From assembly GCF_963855985.1 (NCBI RefSeq), contig NC_087119.1:6860001-6924000 (forward strand): a DNA stretch of 64,000 nucleotides. The letters run 5' to 3'. The notes under the pieces were generated by a model. That model was given only the letters and a program-made list of their open reading frames with translations, searched no databases and was not told the origin of the DNA. The position numbers and the translations under genes were made by a program. This DNA is from Ostrinia nubilalis. Its lineage: Eukaryota; Arthropoda; Insecta; Lepidoptera; Crambidae. This document shows, in pieces, positions 32,857-50,900 of this stretch. The stretch's first letter is position 1; every line of letters begins with the position of its first letter.

Positions 32857-34879
32857 ATGGGTTGCTTCGTCAGTAAAGACAAACTCACCAAGGAGGACAT
32901 GGACTTCCTCAAGACCCACACGTCGTACGACGAGACCACCATCAAGGAGTGGTACAAAGGTTTCAAGGTGAGCCGGCGGCGCGTGATTGATGTCGTCATA
33001 ATTTTCCGAATCTCCCCTGAAAATATTATACCAATCAGGACCTCCTTCGCTAACGACGGGCAATTCGTTTTCTTTTTCTAACCTATTACGATTTATCGCT
33101 GTCGTTACAATTTGTTAGTTTTATCGTGGTATTATTTACGTTTGGGCTTCGCTATTTCTCTGTGTCATGCGTATTGTTTTCACAATTCCAGCAAGACTGC
33201 CCCAATGGAAGACTAACGCCCGCCAAGTTCGTGGACATGTACAAGATGTTCTTCCCCTCGGGCAACGCTGTTGAGTTTTGCGACCACGTGTTCCGCACAT
33301 TCGACATGGACAAGAACGGATACATAGACTTTAAGGTAACATTCCCAAACGTTTTCAATTGCAATCACGCGATTGGCTGGCGAAAACTAATTGTAAATGC
33401 TTGGCGAAGTCTCAACTGCTAAGTGCGAGTTTGACTAGACTTTAATCAACGTTATTCTTGATTGCTAACACTTGAAGTGTTGTTGAGTTAGTTGAACAAG
33501 CGACTTCCTTGTTCTGTGTTGTTTGCTCTGAGGAAGTCTTACCCTGTATCGAGTTGAATGTGTTTGTTGTAGGAATTTCTGCAGGCGATTCATGTAACAT
33601 CGAGCGGCACTCCTGAGGAGAAGCTGAAGTGGGCCTTCCGCATGTACGACGTGGATGGAAACGGGGTCATTGATATCCAGGAGATGACCAAGATTGTTCA
33701 GGTTAGTATTAATTGGCCAATTTGTGTTCTTTGAATTTTGTATTTTTTTATGTAAACGAAGGTAAACGAAGGCTGCAGTCGTCGATTAAAAGGAACTTGA
33801 CTTTAATTATTCTTTACGATTATTATTCTTTATCGAAGCCAACTGACGATTAATTTTAATCCCAGTTAGTGCTACTGTAAAATCTTGTTTTATACATGCC
33901 TATACGTTTTGAAAAAATAGAGTTATAAAATTGAATATGAAATTATTCATCGGAATTTTTGTGCGACTGAATATTTTTTATTTTGATGTGTATTCTTTAC
34001 ACATTGCAAGCCACAAAATATTATATTAATATATTTTTATTTTACTTCAAAGAAAAAATAAAGTCTTGTGAAATGCACGGAACTACGGATCTCTCCTCTA
34101 GTTTACTTGCTCTTGACCGATTATTTCCCTATGCGTTCATGAATGGCATTCTATTTACATATTAATTATGAATGGACATGCGAGCCCGCATTAATTACGT
34201 GACGTCACGTGCCACGGGCAGATTATAGCATGTTTAGATTGTGCCCTAATTAGAGATTACGGATGCTTTGTAACAATGCAACGAGGTGTTAGGTTCGCGC
34301 GGATCTAATCCCGCTGTGTGAAAGGGCTATTAATACAGCATTATCAAATTAGGACCAGCACAATTGGCTCAATTATGCGAGTAATTGTTGCATGCTTACT
34401 ATAATGTGTATGTACTTGTAGCGTCTTCAAACGTGCTTTAGGAGAATTAGTGGATCTCAAAGTGGCTTCTTTGCATTTTATTGCAAAAAGGACGATGAAT
34501 TGCATTCATTATTCATGTCAAACTTTAGTTTAACAAATATTTAACATTGATATCGAGTAACAGTGTTGCTATCTAAAATGAAGTCTGCCAACAAAAAATA
34601 TTGTAAGGATATATTGTCAAGTTCCTTAATAAATAATCGTATCGACTCGGCTGTATAGTAACAAAAAAATGTAATTGATAACTATCTACAATGTATCCGC
34701 AGGCGATCTATGACATGCTTGGCGCGTGCTCAAGTAACAGGCCGGCCGATTCCGCCGAGGAGCGTGCCAAGAACATCTTCGCCAAGATGGACGAGAACAA
34801 CGACGGGCAGCTCACGCAGGACGAGTTCCTCAAGGGCTGCCTCCAGGACGAGGAGCTGTCCAAGATGCTTGCGCCCTAA
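32857..34879 (+). CDS. Neuronal calcium sensor, CG7646/hippocalcin-like
   Basis: Four coding exons, joined at 32857-32967, 33192-33335, 33573-33701 and 34703-34879, give 186 aa. All introns are GT-AG and phase 0. The protein starts MGCFVSK, a myristoylation signal (Gly2) with Cys3 available for palmitoylation, so it is likely a membrane-switching Ca2+ sensor. EF1 is degenerate, carrying CPNG (residues 40-43) as in all NCS proteins. EF2 ([13 protein letters not shown], about 76-88), EF3 ([13 protein letters not shown]) and EF4 ([13 protein letters not shown]) keep their calcium ligands. The C-terminus is ELSKMLAP. It is not frequenin or neurocalcin: the N-terminus and C-terminus match, as I recall them, the Drosophila CG7646 type (NCS-2-like). 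The last intron sits at IVQ/AIY, the same position as in Nca. The ATG context (AAAATGG) is good. Confidence 0.93.
34197..34210. promoter_or_regulatory. Palindromic CRE with overlapping E-box, gene 1 intron 3
   Basis: ACGTGACGTCACGT is a perfect 14-bp palindrome containing the CREB octamer TGACGTCA. It runs into CACGTG at 34206-34211. It lies in the 1-kb third intron of the calcium-sensor gene. CREB regulation would be plausible for a neuronal gene but is inferred. Confidence 0.45.
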
Positions 34880-37800
34880 GCGCCAGAGCGGCAACCCTTA
34901 CCCGCCCCTACCCTTGTACAAACAGCATCACCATCTGATGCATTCACAAGTCACAACAGTTTGAGCTGCCTGTAAGAACATCAAATTCCAATTGCATTCC
35001 ATTCAATTTGATAACTCGCAGTTTGGTTTTATATCAAAGAACTGCTGGTTGCATAACCAAATTCTGATTCGAAAAAGTAAATTTCTGCTAGTTACAGAGC
35101 TTGTGTGGATGCGTTGATGGTAACATCATCGTAGATTTTCAAAGCACACCGTAACATTTGAACTTGAAAATTGTAATGTGAGTGTTTGTCTAGAACTCTG
35201 AAACGTAAGAGTGGTGCTGTTTGTACCTTACGATCCCCGTGGCTCTCTGTCCACACGACAGCATACAGCTGCGTTCCAATACTGATGTGTTATTTGCGAA
35301 CTTTCTCACAACTATCACACTAGTACCAACCAACCTCCATATACACCCCAACTGATTTTTATCCGTAGTGTACGCCCGCCCGAACAAACCAATTGTGGGC
35401 AAATATGTATTCAGCATACTCCGACAAACGACGGGCTTTTTGCCAACCGTGATATCGGAAATATTTATGTTTTCAATGGCACGGTTAAATTTTCGAGTAA
35501 CTTTTGAACGTGGGCTGTCGTGTGACAGGCATGAGTGGGGCAGGTCACACTCTCATGCCGCAGCATGTGACTTCTAACGCTTCTGCGCACGGTTACCATG
35601 CTAAGTTAGAGACTGGTGGCATAATTTCTCAAATATTCACCGATCACCTCAATTATCACAGCATACAGTTAGCCTTTCAGTAATCCGGCTAGAAAATCAG
35701 TCGGAAAATTCGAATTTCCCGTGTGCATTACGAACTTCAATGTTTGTTAAATAAACTGTCGCTAACATGCGGAAAATGTTGGGTAAATCGTGTGCTTCAG
35801 TTTCTAACTGCGCAGGCCGCAGTGTGTGTCTGATCGGACGCTGTTTGCGCAGCGCACAGAGAACACGCGTACTGTGTACGTCAACAAACAGACATGTATG
35901 CAAACCCGGCCGCTCGCCCCTACCAGACTCTCCCGCTGGCCAATTACTATATGTGCCGTTGACCAGAAAATACCTGCACCAAACAACCGATACACAGCGA
36001 GAAGTTCGCTCATTAGGACCGCAGGCTTTCCTATTTCGGTTCTTAAAACTATTTAAAAGAAGGCCAAAAGACACACACATATTAAACCAATAATTTTGGA
36101 ATCAGAAATAAGTATCAAATTTATCATCTTGTCAAAAACCTTGTTTGGCGACTAAATTCTGAAACTCAGAAAGTCAAATTCACTGTAACAATTTTAGATG
36201 TTTCATCGAGGGATACAAACGGGGTCATCGATCACATCAAAAACAAGCGAACGCTCTAAAAATGCCCTCAGTAAAATACCTTAAGCTGAACCCCGACTCG
36301 CAGAGCACAGTATGTTTCGTCGTTTAATGACGCGGCGTTATAGAGTTTTTCGCAACCGAGTCTTGCATTGTAACAAGTGCGGTGCTCGTGAAAATATTAT
36401 TTTATGCATCGCGCTGGTGAACCAACCCCGCGCCCGTGTGGAAGTAACTTCGCGAAAATATGCGCCCGTGCCTTTTGTGGGGCGGACGTTTCACTGAATC
36501 GGTTTCCGAGCGATGGATTAAGGTCTGTGCACGCTAACCGTGCCGCGGTGTGTTTGTAGCACAATTCATCTAAGGTGCAATTTCGTATAAACTGTTGCGT
36601 GTAACATACGCTTGGTTTGCATGCATAGTTTATACAAAACCACCCCTTGTGCGTAGATTTATTACCGTATTTCGCGACAGTTCAGCTGAGGCAGTCTAGT
36701 TTGTGTGTGTCTTTTTGTGGGATGCAGTCAGTTGTGTGCGGGCGTAACCAAACGCGGCCGGAATAAACTCCGAGTAGAGCGATTGATTGCATACATGTTT
36801 GATCCACACTGCGTTTCCAACCTAAATCGCTGCTCTAAAAACAGAAGCCAAAATGGTTAACAACGCCAATGGGACGTAACATCTGTACACCCCTCCACCT
36901 CTTGAAGAATGATCGACCTGCGCTTCCCACGCTTTTGGGTCAAACATTTTTGTCGATTTGTAAAAAATATATTTATATAAGCATCGACGCCGTCGGTGGC
37001 TTTCGAGTATTAAAATTGTCCATTCCTATCGGTATTTAAGAATGATAAAATGTATGTCGATTATTATGAAGTTTCTGTCGTTGTCGGACTGTCCACTTCG
37101 CGAATAGTATAAGTACATAATGTGTCCGAACCGTTCACCTCTTAGATGATACTCGTATAAACCCTGATGTACTCGATCTGTCTGGTTCAACCTTCCTCCT
37201 ATCCGTGGAATAACTGCACAGTATAAACTAATGTCAATCTTTAATTATACTATTAAGACAACTATTAGTGTAGCGGTGTGCAAACTGCAAACAGAGTGGG
37301 CCGGAGTTGAGGCTCTCACTCTGGCCACTTCTGTTCAGGCGATCTATGTAAGTTCTATTAAAGTAACCGTAACATTTTACATGGGTAACAAAATTTGTAT
37401 TATTTATATGTATAATATCGTTGTTTTCGTTTGTTCATTCATCAGGGATCTTCACCATTTTCAAGGTCGGTTCTAAACCAACTCCTCTATGAGCTTCTTA
37501 TCCCTTCATTATTTCTGAGCTTTAAATATAAATGAGTTTTTCTCTTTATACAATTTAGGGCTATAAAAATTAATATTTGAAATTTCAACTCTAGTAATAA
37601 CGACATAAGTTATTTTTACGCTGAGTATTGTAGGCGTTCACATCATTTCCCCACTACTGTGCCTTCTAGTTCTCTGTAAATACGTTACTGATCATCGTCT
37701 GTTCATTTATATTTTCCAAGTTACCTTACGTTCGCAAACTCTCCTTAACTCACCAAATGCCAAATTCGCCTTGAATTTATCATTTACGTACCAAATATGT

Positions 37801-40800
37801 TAGTGTGCCCTAGTCACAAATTTTAGTTTGTATATTTAGCTTTTAGTATATTTTGTTGATGTTGTTGCTTAATTTTGTGTAGTTTTTGTTAAATTTCACG
37901 ATGGCAACGCAGAGAAAGGGGTCGCGAATCGTCAACATAGTTCTAAGTTTGTTTCCAAATGTTTTAATTGAATGTAATTTAATATGGATCGCACAAATTC
38001 CCGGTCAATATAACTGCGCATTTCGCCAAGACGCGGTTTTCTTCAAGTATTCTTAAAATACTTGTCACAACAATGTTTCAAAGGAGCATTTTAGGAATAA
38101 CGCTGCTTCAATTTTAAATCAAAAATCAAATTTGTATAAGTATACCATTGAAGATCGGAGGCCAAGTCTTTGATTTGTATAAATATAATAAATTAATGGT
38201 CTTGAAGTATAATATTTTGGATTACAATTTAATAGTTGAATAAGGCTTTTAAACTGACTTTGTGAAATAGAATGTAAGCATTATGCACTAAACTAACTTT
38301 TGAATTATTATATTATTGAATAATTATGTACATTCCAACGTAATGAGTACATTAATGAATGAATTCTATTTAAGTATTTTTGTAATGCATAATTTATTCT
38401 ACCCATTGTATTGTATCACTCCTAGGTGTATCATTTTATTCTTTGATGATCTAGCATAATACATCCGAGCGAAATTGTAATTTTTTACGTTTTAATAATT
38501 TCACATTCATTAATACTTCATTTATAACATTTCCCTGAACTGAGACGAGATCAAATGTTCTGCAACAAACAATTAACGAGAATGAGAAACATAGGAACAA
38601 TTTACTTTTAAAAATGATTGAAATGAAATGACTGAATTTTATACAATTAAAGAAGAGGGATCAATAACTCATCTTGGACCTGAAGGTAGTTCTCGTAGAC
38701 AGGGTGTTGTGTGACATATCACAAAATTGGATTTTAATTCAACTAAAATTGGTTCAATTTCAGTTGCCATAACGCGCGCGCGCCTTTTAAGCTGACAAAG
38801 CTGTGGAGAAACCACAGCGTACTTTTCAGATATTTACACGTAATATAAGTTTCAAGCGAATATAACATATCTCAATAACTGAGAAATAAAATTTCCTTCG
38901 GTCAATTAGGTTTTGTTATTGGCATTAGTACGCGACCCAGGCCTATGTCAGTTGCTATTATCGTAAACGGGGCTACACGGTAGTCTTAGTAGTTAGTACT
39001 TACTCGTTTCTCTTTGTCCTCAATCTATGTACACATAAGGACTTCAACTTCCTTTCGGAGCGTAACGCACGTACGCGGCACCGCACTATACATTATATCT
39101 CTTTTTAATATAAATCTCAACTCTGTAGTGATATGAGTAAATGAATGTGAAAAGTTGCCATGTTTCGTATGCTTAATTAGTATTATGTTTATAATTGTGC
39201 CATGTAATAAAAAAAAATTGGAAAAAATACGAATTGTAAAAATGTGTCAACATCTGCTACGCACAAAATGATAATGTAATGGCGCTTGATCGAGACGGTG
39301 ATTTCCGTACTTAGTGCGCTTCACCAACAATGTCGACTAATTTACTGTCTCCGCGTAACTTTCCATAGTTGTCATTAAGTACAACTATTTCATCTGTGAT
39401 TTTCCTTTTTCGTCAGGTCATTTTATAGAATTTCTTCTTGGTCTCAATTATCAATCTCAATAAATAAAATTGTAAGCCTACTTGGGTGTATTATTACTCT
39501 GTCAATATTATTATTAAGGTAATTTTACTATGATATATTAATTACAAAGCGAGTAGAGCGGTGATTGTGCGCACTACTTTGTATGTCCGTATTGTCCGTG
39601 CGGGTGAAACATTTCGCTAGAGCAAGACCGAGTGCGCGCCTAATAAGATTTTTTCATTATAACGCAGTATTCAATTATTGACAGAGTAGTATTTTAGTAT
39701 TAGACGTGTACACGACCATCGAGGTTAAGGTTTAATTGTGAAGTTATCTGAATACTTACCTGTTCTTGATTCAATGCCTTTGATTGAAAGTCAGATCGTG
39801 TATGTATGAAATTATCTAAGACGAGATTTGCAGAGAGAAGACCACTCTTCTCCTTACTTAAAGAAAATTGTAACAGTATTTCACCAATCGGCAAATGCAG
39901 TGCATCTTCGACTTGTAAGTTCCACCGCCGAAATTGCCTCCGGTTCGTTCAACCAGTTAAATATTAACTTTGATGATGTACACCGATGAACATATTTGAT
40001 CAATTTTTGTGTTAGTTGTGTAGTTTATGCATAATAATTGTATTTTATAGTAAGCATCAAGCACAATTCATTTAATACACTGTGTATTATTTATTTCTAT
40101 AGTATATGTAATAGAATAGGTACGTTTTAAGATGTGAATTTAGCTACGAAACGCACTATGTGGCCATAGAATTTTGGAAATAAATTAGCCCTTAAAATTT
40201 ACAGCGTCCTGTGTCAACTTTCTTAGTCCGAAACTAAGCCAGTACTTGCCGCAAGCTTTTTGTAAACGAAATTTAATATTAAAAATTCAAATTTATATTT
40301 AATGTGTACCTAAATGTGTAATAGTTGCACGTAGGTAAATTAAGTATTGGCTAACTAAAAAGAACTTGAATTAATAACATCAAATCTCTGTTGGCCTCTT
40401 TATCTTATTAGCATAAAAAGTTCAAATTTTGTAAAACGAAATTTTTAATATTCTAGAAATTGGCAGGCATGATAGTTTTATCATACAGTTTCCTCCGTTA
40501 CTTACCAGTTGTATTGCCCAGTTAACATAATTTACGAATAACACTAGGTTCTGTCTTGACAAAACTGTAAACTTCATTTGCAAAAATGTATATTTGCATG
40601 GTACACACTCAATATTACCTAAAGCGGTGTTGTCAATATTAACTTAGTCCCCGTATTAGAGTAGTACCTTGGCACCTGTAATAGATGGATACAATACCCT
40701 CAACTCTGATGTACTTTTCAAATACATATTTTTAATGATTCACATTTTGCCTATTCATGTATAATATACAAATTACAAAAAGAAAATAGTTCGTAATTCG

Positions 40801-40998
40801 TTCAGTTTTTTTTTGCTTCTTTATTTTTTTACCTTTTAATTATATTTAAGAATTAAGTCGAATGAACGAGTAACAATGCTTGGAGTTTAATCAAAAGGTA
40901 TTTGTTGTATTTTTCAAGTGTGTGTATAAATATAGATGTTGTAATAATTTGATTAACTACATTTTGTGTAAAAGTTTGTGTGAAAATATCTGTTTTAG
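34880..40998 (+). other. Probable long 3' UTR of gene 1 and intergenic DNA
   Basis: No coding exon is recognised and transposable elements are notably scarce over 6 kb, unlike the flanks. AATAAA signals lie at 35750-35755, 39459-39464 and 40179-40184. A TGTAAATA (Pumilio-type) word occurs near 37676. Overlapping short frames at 35700-36090 are CG-richer but have no domain. Long neural 3' UTRs are common for this gene class; the true polyadenylation site cannot be chosen from sequence alone. Confidence 0.45.
37336..37353 (+). other. Exon-like copy of gene 1 exon-4 junction
   Basis: CAGGCGATCTATG here (37336-37348) is identical to the acceptor and first codons of gene 1 exon 4 (34700-34712, encoding AIY). 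A pyrimidine-rich tract precedes it and GTAAGT follows immediately after the nine bases GCGATCTAT. It could be a 9-nt microexon, the start of an alternative last exon (open in frame to a stop at 37474-37476, 46 codons), or a chance match. Confidence 0.3.
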
Positions 40999-41084
40999 GG
41001 CCCAAGATCTGACTAACTGAAAGAACAGGTTGTGTAAAGTATTATAACGTCCTATATCACATAATTTGGCTTAGCATCACAAAG
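40999..41084 (+). other. Nca 5' UTR part of first coding exon
   Basis: A splice acceptor, CTGTTTTAG, ends at 40998. The following 86 bases lead without another start to ATG at 41085. An upstream non-coding exon is therefore expected, possibly within the preceding 6 kb. Confidence 0.5.
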
Positions 41085-44942
<3,858 letters not shown>

Positions 44943-47900
44943 TACCCTCGATACTAAACCTCGCGAGACCACCCGCTCCTCACCTACCCACAATGTTAGT
45001 ATAAATATCACTCCTATAACCATGCTTGTAAGAGCTAGTGCGCGGCGTATAAGTGAAGTCTACAGATTCTTGTCCTGTTGCTTGGCTGAGAATGTACAGC
45101 TGCTTCAAATAGGGATTACGAGGACAATGTTTACGTTATCATTCATAGGTTATGGTTCAGGATTTTCATCTAAAGTGGGCTACTTTCGTACGGTTCGGGA
45201 GAGGGTTCCTTTAATGTTCTCAGCTATTCAGCTATTCGTAAAATTTAATTAATGTAAGATTGCAATAACTTGAAATCATTGGTACAAAATAACGACGAAA
45301 TTATAAGCAAGATAATAATGTATAGTTGAATCCTGAATTGTTGAGTTTGTAACGGAGTTTTCCCTGGCCAGCAGCCAGTCTACAGGATAATGGTCGTTAT
45401 AGAATGAAGATGTATAAATATGGATATGTTAATGTAAACTTTTCTGACGTAGAGGACTTGTAATCAGGAGTCATGATGTGCCATCTGCACGGCCAGCCAG
45501 TGCATCCGAGGTCGCCAGGCTAAACTCTAAACTTCCATCCGTTAGTATTCCACTACGCATCACAAATGGCTGTAATATGAGAATTTTGGGGTTACTCGTT
45601 TGAATAGGGTCATGTAGATTTAATGAATCAAGGTATCTCGTATTGCAACCATAGATCTTATATTGAAACTATTATTGTGTCTTTCCTATATACCTTATAA
45701 GTATAATTATAGCCTTACCCTATAGATAAAAATTCCGTAGCTTCAAACATTCGCTTCCAATTAAATGGTGTTTAACTACATAAGCGCAGTGTCTTGTGAC
45801 GAACCTTTCTTCCATTTCTTCAGTTTAAATTAAGTGTTGACGCGGGCTTACTATCTGCGGGTGAACATTGTAGTTTGCTCTGTCGCCGATAGATGTCGCG
45901 ACTCGTCAAGGGAGCGTTTGGGGCAGTGCGCCTATGTTGTTCAATAGAACTACAACAGATGGCAGTATACGGTATTACGTAGCTTTTTTCTCAATGCAGC
46001 TCCTACAAAACAGCTGGTATTCATACTTTTATTGTATGAGCATTTCAAATTATAATAATTTATATACATATACACTCAATCAGTTAACCTCGTTTTGCCT
46101 TATGAAATTATACATATTTTAATATTTGATTTTTGACAAATTAATGTTTATTAGGCGCTTGCATTGGGGAGATAGCGGACATAGCACAATAAGAAGAAAT
46201 AACGCATCAAAGGAATCAGATATTATGATAAACGATAACTTGTACAATTATTTTTAATTATACGAAACATATTATGCTGATTTATTCAAATAGCTTATAA
46301 TATTAAGGTTTTAGTTTTAAAGGATGAGAAAAAATTAAAAAACTATTTAGTTTTGGAGTCAGCCAAGTATTATCAATCAATTATTTTGTTGTTTTAATTT
46401 GTGGATCTTTTCGTACATAGTGTTATGTTATATTACATTTTAACAGTAGGTTTGGTATTCTTTCGTGTTGCCGGTGTAAGCAATAGCAAGTTAAACCCGA
46501 TGAAGGAACTGCTTAAACTGTTGGTGATCACTTGGCGATTCAAGACAATAACTCTGTAATATAAATATGTATATTAGATTGTGTGTCACAAACACTTGAT
46601 TATTTTTGTGTATATTTGAAATGTAATGTAAAATATGTGTTTCTAACAACATAGTACAAAATACCGCTGTTGTTCTAAAAGTAACAAGAGATCTACTGAT
46701 ATGGCAAATTTGTATAATATTATGGCTCGTATTCTGAATCGAACCCAAAACTTATGGGTTAAATTGTCTTGGTTGAAAAAACCGAATATCATCAATAATA
46801 AAAACAGATTTTGGGTATCGTTTCATAATACGGGCCTGAAATTATAATAGCTTTCCATGTTGGTCACCACAGTTGATACGTCTTATAAGCAAGTAGTATT
46901 TCAAGTAGATGTTTTATGCGTTCACGTTTTAAGCAAGCACAGTTTATGTAAGCTAACCGGTAGTTATTGACTGTAATATAAGCCGACATATATTACTAAA
47001 ATATTTTTAAGTATGTTTACTGCAGTTTACTTTTATTTAAATTTAGCGATTACGAGTCTCGTACGACGTATGATTTCACCTGCAAATGTTAAGGTTTGAC
47101 CTGTAGGCAGTGCTCTCGTCACCGCTTCTCTTTATCTTCGCACGGCGAGAATTAATCGTACAAATGGCGTGTTTTAAGACAAAATATCATTTTCGTGTGT
47201 AGTTTGTATAAAGATATACATAAATTTCTAAAACAAGCGTAACACTCACTAATCAATTCTCAGCGCTCCATTTTACAATGTTTGTATGATTATAGATCAC
47301 GTTTTAGAAGTTTATGTCGTCGACTATGCGTGTATTTATTATCTATGTATTGTTAAAGCGTGAAGGACGCTTCTGCCTTCACTCGGCGCACGCGCCGCCT
47401 TACCACTAACTAACGCAATGCAATCTAATTATTGTTTTCACTAGGCTTTTACTAACACGAATATTTGATGCACGCTTTAATTTTGTCATTCATGTTTAGA
47501 TTTATTTTTATGGCTTTTTATTGATGTATTTTGAATGGATTCTCATTTTTATTTGTATTATAAAATTACTTTATAATATATTGACATTTTATTTCGTTTC
47601 TCTGTTAGCTAGCTAGTTTTATCCACGGATATCGAATCAAATGCACAATTATTTATTTCTCGCACAATTTGGTTATTAACGTGTTAAATGTATGCTTCGG
47701 TGTTTAACTAACATTGTATGGTCTTTATTGTGGAATTGATTGGATATTGATATCTTCTTACGAGTACAAGTCGCAGCTTCATCGTCCTCACATATTATAT
47801 CTATGTAGACTATTTGAAGTATCTAGTATGTGAATCGATTACAATATTTGCCATATGTAAGTACATACAAGAATGCCGGCGAGTCGTGCCTTCAAGACTA

Positions 47901-50900
47901 GCGCTGTTGTTAGTCGTTCAATTGCTAGATTTCGGTTCGTACTAGAACTGCTAAAAAGCTATGCCATTGAATGACCATTCTTATTGCGACTTATAGAAAA
48001 AAAAAGGTTATATTCTAGCTAGTCTGTGTGTTGATATCTCGTTTCAATATGATTCACTTATAGATTATAAAATAATAAAACTAATGAACTGAATTCCTAA
48101 TTATAACTACTGCCAGACGCTTAGCTAGAAGTACTCGTAAATTCGTACAGCACAAGGTGCTTAGAGCTATATCCCTATAGTTCCGTAGGGTTGTGCTTTG
48201 ACATAGTCTAGCTGGAATATATCTCGGGCAGATCACATAAAGCCTGTGAGCTGGCACCAGTCACTGGCCGCGAGTGCAGCTCCGTACTAACTGCCTCGGC
48301 CGGCTGCCAGGAGCTACAGTAAAATTGGTAGTGTTCACGCGCAGCCTCGCCACAAAATACGGAACCCCGCAATAATAAATTTCTAAAATCTCGATGTTGA
48401 AGTGTAAAAGAGAATCAATATTTTTAATATATTATATTTTAAATTTATGTACAGATTGTTAGGTGTTCGTCAGATTTTACGAATATTTGTCGTTTATTCG
48501 ATAGTAAATGTTATATTTCCATGTCTGTCATTTATGTAACTTGTAATTTCTTCTGTCGTGACGTCTCATACTGGACACATTAGGGTACAGGCACCATCCG
48601 ACATTATTTTGAAGATGCTTCTCGATATTTTCAACCAAAGTCAATTAATAATTTACTATTCATGTTCTTCTTTTTAATGAAACTGATGCAAACGTTAATT
48701 CTATCTTGATCCTGTACTTTTCCTAAATAAGACCACCGAAAGTAACGGTTTCAGTCAATCCATGATGATTCTCAGAATACTTATTGTATAAATTAATGTT
48801 GTATGGTGTCATGTATCCTATTGCCTATTTGTATTTTATTAAATAGATATATCAGAGTCCTGAGCAATGTTACAAACTGCATCAGCAGGCCCTGTCGTTT
48901 CTCTTCAGGAGTACCAATAGTGATATAATGCTGTACCGCATTTTGTAAAACTTCCAACTGTGCAGTTGATTCTATAATCGGTTGCGATCTATCGCTGGCA
49001 AATAATAATTATCTACTGCTTTAAGATGTCTAGTGGGTGTCAGGTGAACTGCCGTACTAGTATACAGTTCAATAAATCCATTGATCAATATTTTGCTTAA
49101 TTGTGTTTCTAGAAATTAGTTGTTAATTCTGTATAAAAGGTTTTCAATCGACCAAGTCTGATTTATTGTTAGATATTAGTTGTAAACAGCTTAGCTGCTC
49201 GGTTCGCGTAGATTAGCCGGGTACGCACGAAACACGTGGTAGTTTCACAGAAAAAAATGCATTGTGCGCGCGCGCCGCGGCGAAGCGGCAACGTCGCCCG
49301 GACCGTGCTTGCACGACTAATCGCGTGTTCCGTACTTCTGTGGGCCTATGATTTTTTACAAATTCAGCCAGCCTAGTTTCTTATGCATTTTATACGACAT
49401 GTAACTTGTTCCGGCCTTGCCCGGGCTGGTATGTAAATTATATTTAATTAAGATTACAGGATGTTAGAAAGGTTAAAACTAGTTTTCCGCTACAAAGAAA
49501 AATATATTTTTATTATATTAATCAGGAATAATATGTACGTATTAGAAATACACAACTTATTCGCTAATCTCCCCCAAAAATTCCATCCAATCATATCCTT
49601 CCATTGATTACCAAAAAAGGCAGACTTACGTAGTGTTGATGAACACAACATAAATAACAAATTAAAATATAGTTATTTAATTTGTAATCAACAATATGCC
49701 TACATATTTCTTGTAAAAGTATGATAATAAATAAATAACTTGATGAAATCATAAATAAATAATTAAATCATAATAATTTGAGGATAAATCCTAAAATTCT
49801 GAATCAAAATACGACGGCTTGTGTCTGACAAAAAACGGCTGATTAGCGAGAAAATACTGTATTTTATTAGTTTGTGTGATTATTGTACAAATAATTACTT
49901 TTATATTCTGTTAAACATTTATATTCAATTTATAAAATAGCATTAAAATATCATCACAATCATGTTAATAGAGAATATTAAGCTAGGTACCTATCTAGTC
50001 ACATTACAGTATCACCAAATGTTGAAAAGTTTGGTTTTGGTTGTGGAATTTAATTAGACCTGTTTGTTATTGGCTTCCAAATTATTGAACTGTCTCTATG
50101 GTCTCTCCATTTTTTTAATTTTACGTAGATAGGTTAAAATTTTGTAATGCTTTTCACCTGACACCATAAATTTTGTACGTAATTACTTATAATAATAATA
50201 TTTTGTTAAAACGCTATCCCTATGGGTCCGATTTTTATGATTTATTGAATATGCGCTTACTTATTAGGTCATTTACTAAGTATTTTTTTCAATCGAATCA
50301 TCACAGTCTTCGATGTAGATAATTAAGGATTAATTTCGACAAACTAGTATCGGCCCAGCCTTCCTTAAATCGTCTGATTTCTTTATACACGCCAGTTGAT
50401 TTTCGGTCTTCCAGTATTATAAGCAGTAGACGAATAAACTACGAATGTAATTTTTGGCCTTTACAATAAATACAATAAATCCATTTAAAGTTCTATGGTT
50501 ACCTAGAAGAGTTAGTAGCACCATTCTAGTTTATTGCTAGCATTACAAGGGTGCTAATTTTTACTTAATTGGTGTTAACGTTGACAGCTCAAGGGCGGTT
50601 CATATTGTATGTATTGTATACTTGTACTATCTAAATTTATCTTATTATGAGATCACCATTTCCCTCTTAACACCTAGTTAGATAGGTTTCGCTCTATCCA
50701 CGTAGGCTTACTATGCCTTCCTTTATTTATGCTCGACACTATTTATTATCATCACTGAATATAATCTATGGTGCATAAAATGTCCTATGAGATTAAAGGA
50801 TTGTTAGATAATAAATCTATATTATTACTTTTCATTTTGTAATTATGAATAACTAATACATGTTTAGCATAATTATAATTGTTTGATACGTGAAGGTATC

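Noticed and set aside
35697..36093. Several overlapping Cys/Arg-rich frames on both strands
   Set aside because: CG-richer DNA gives open frames on both strands; no domain and no splice context.
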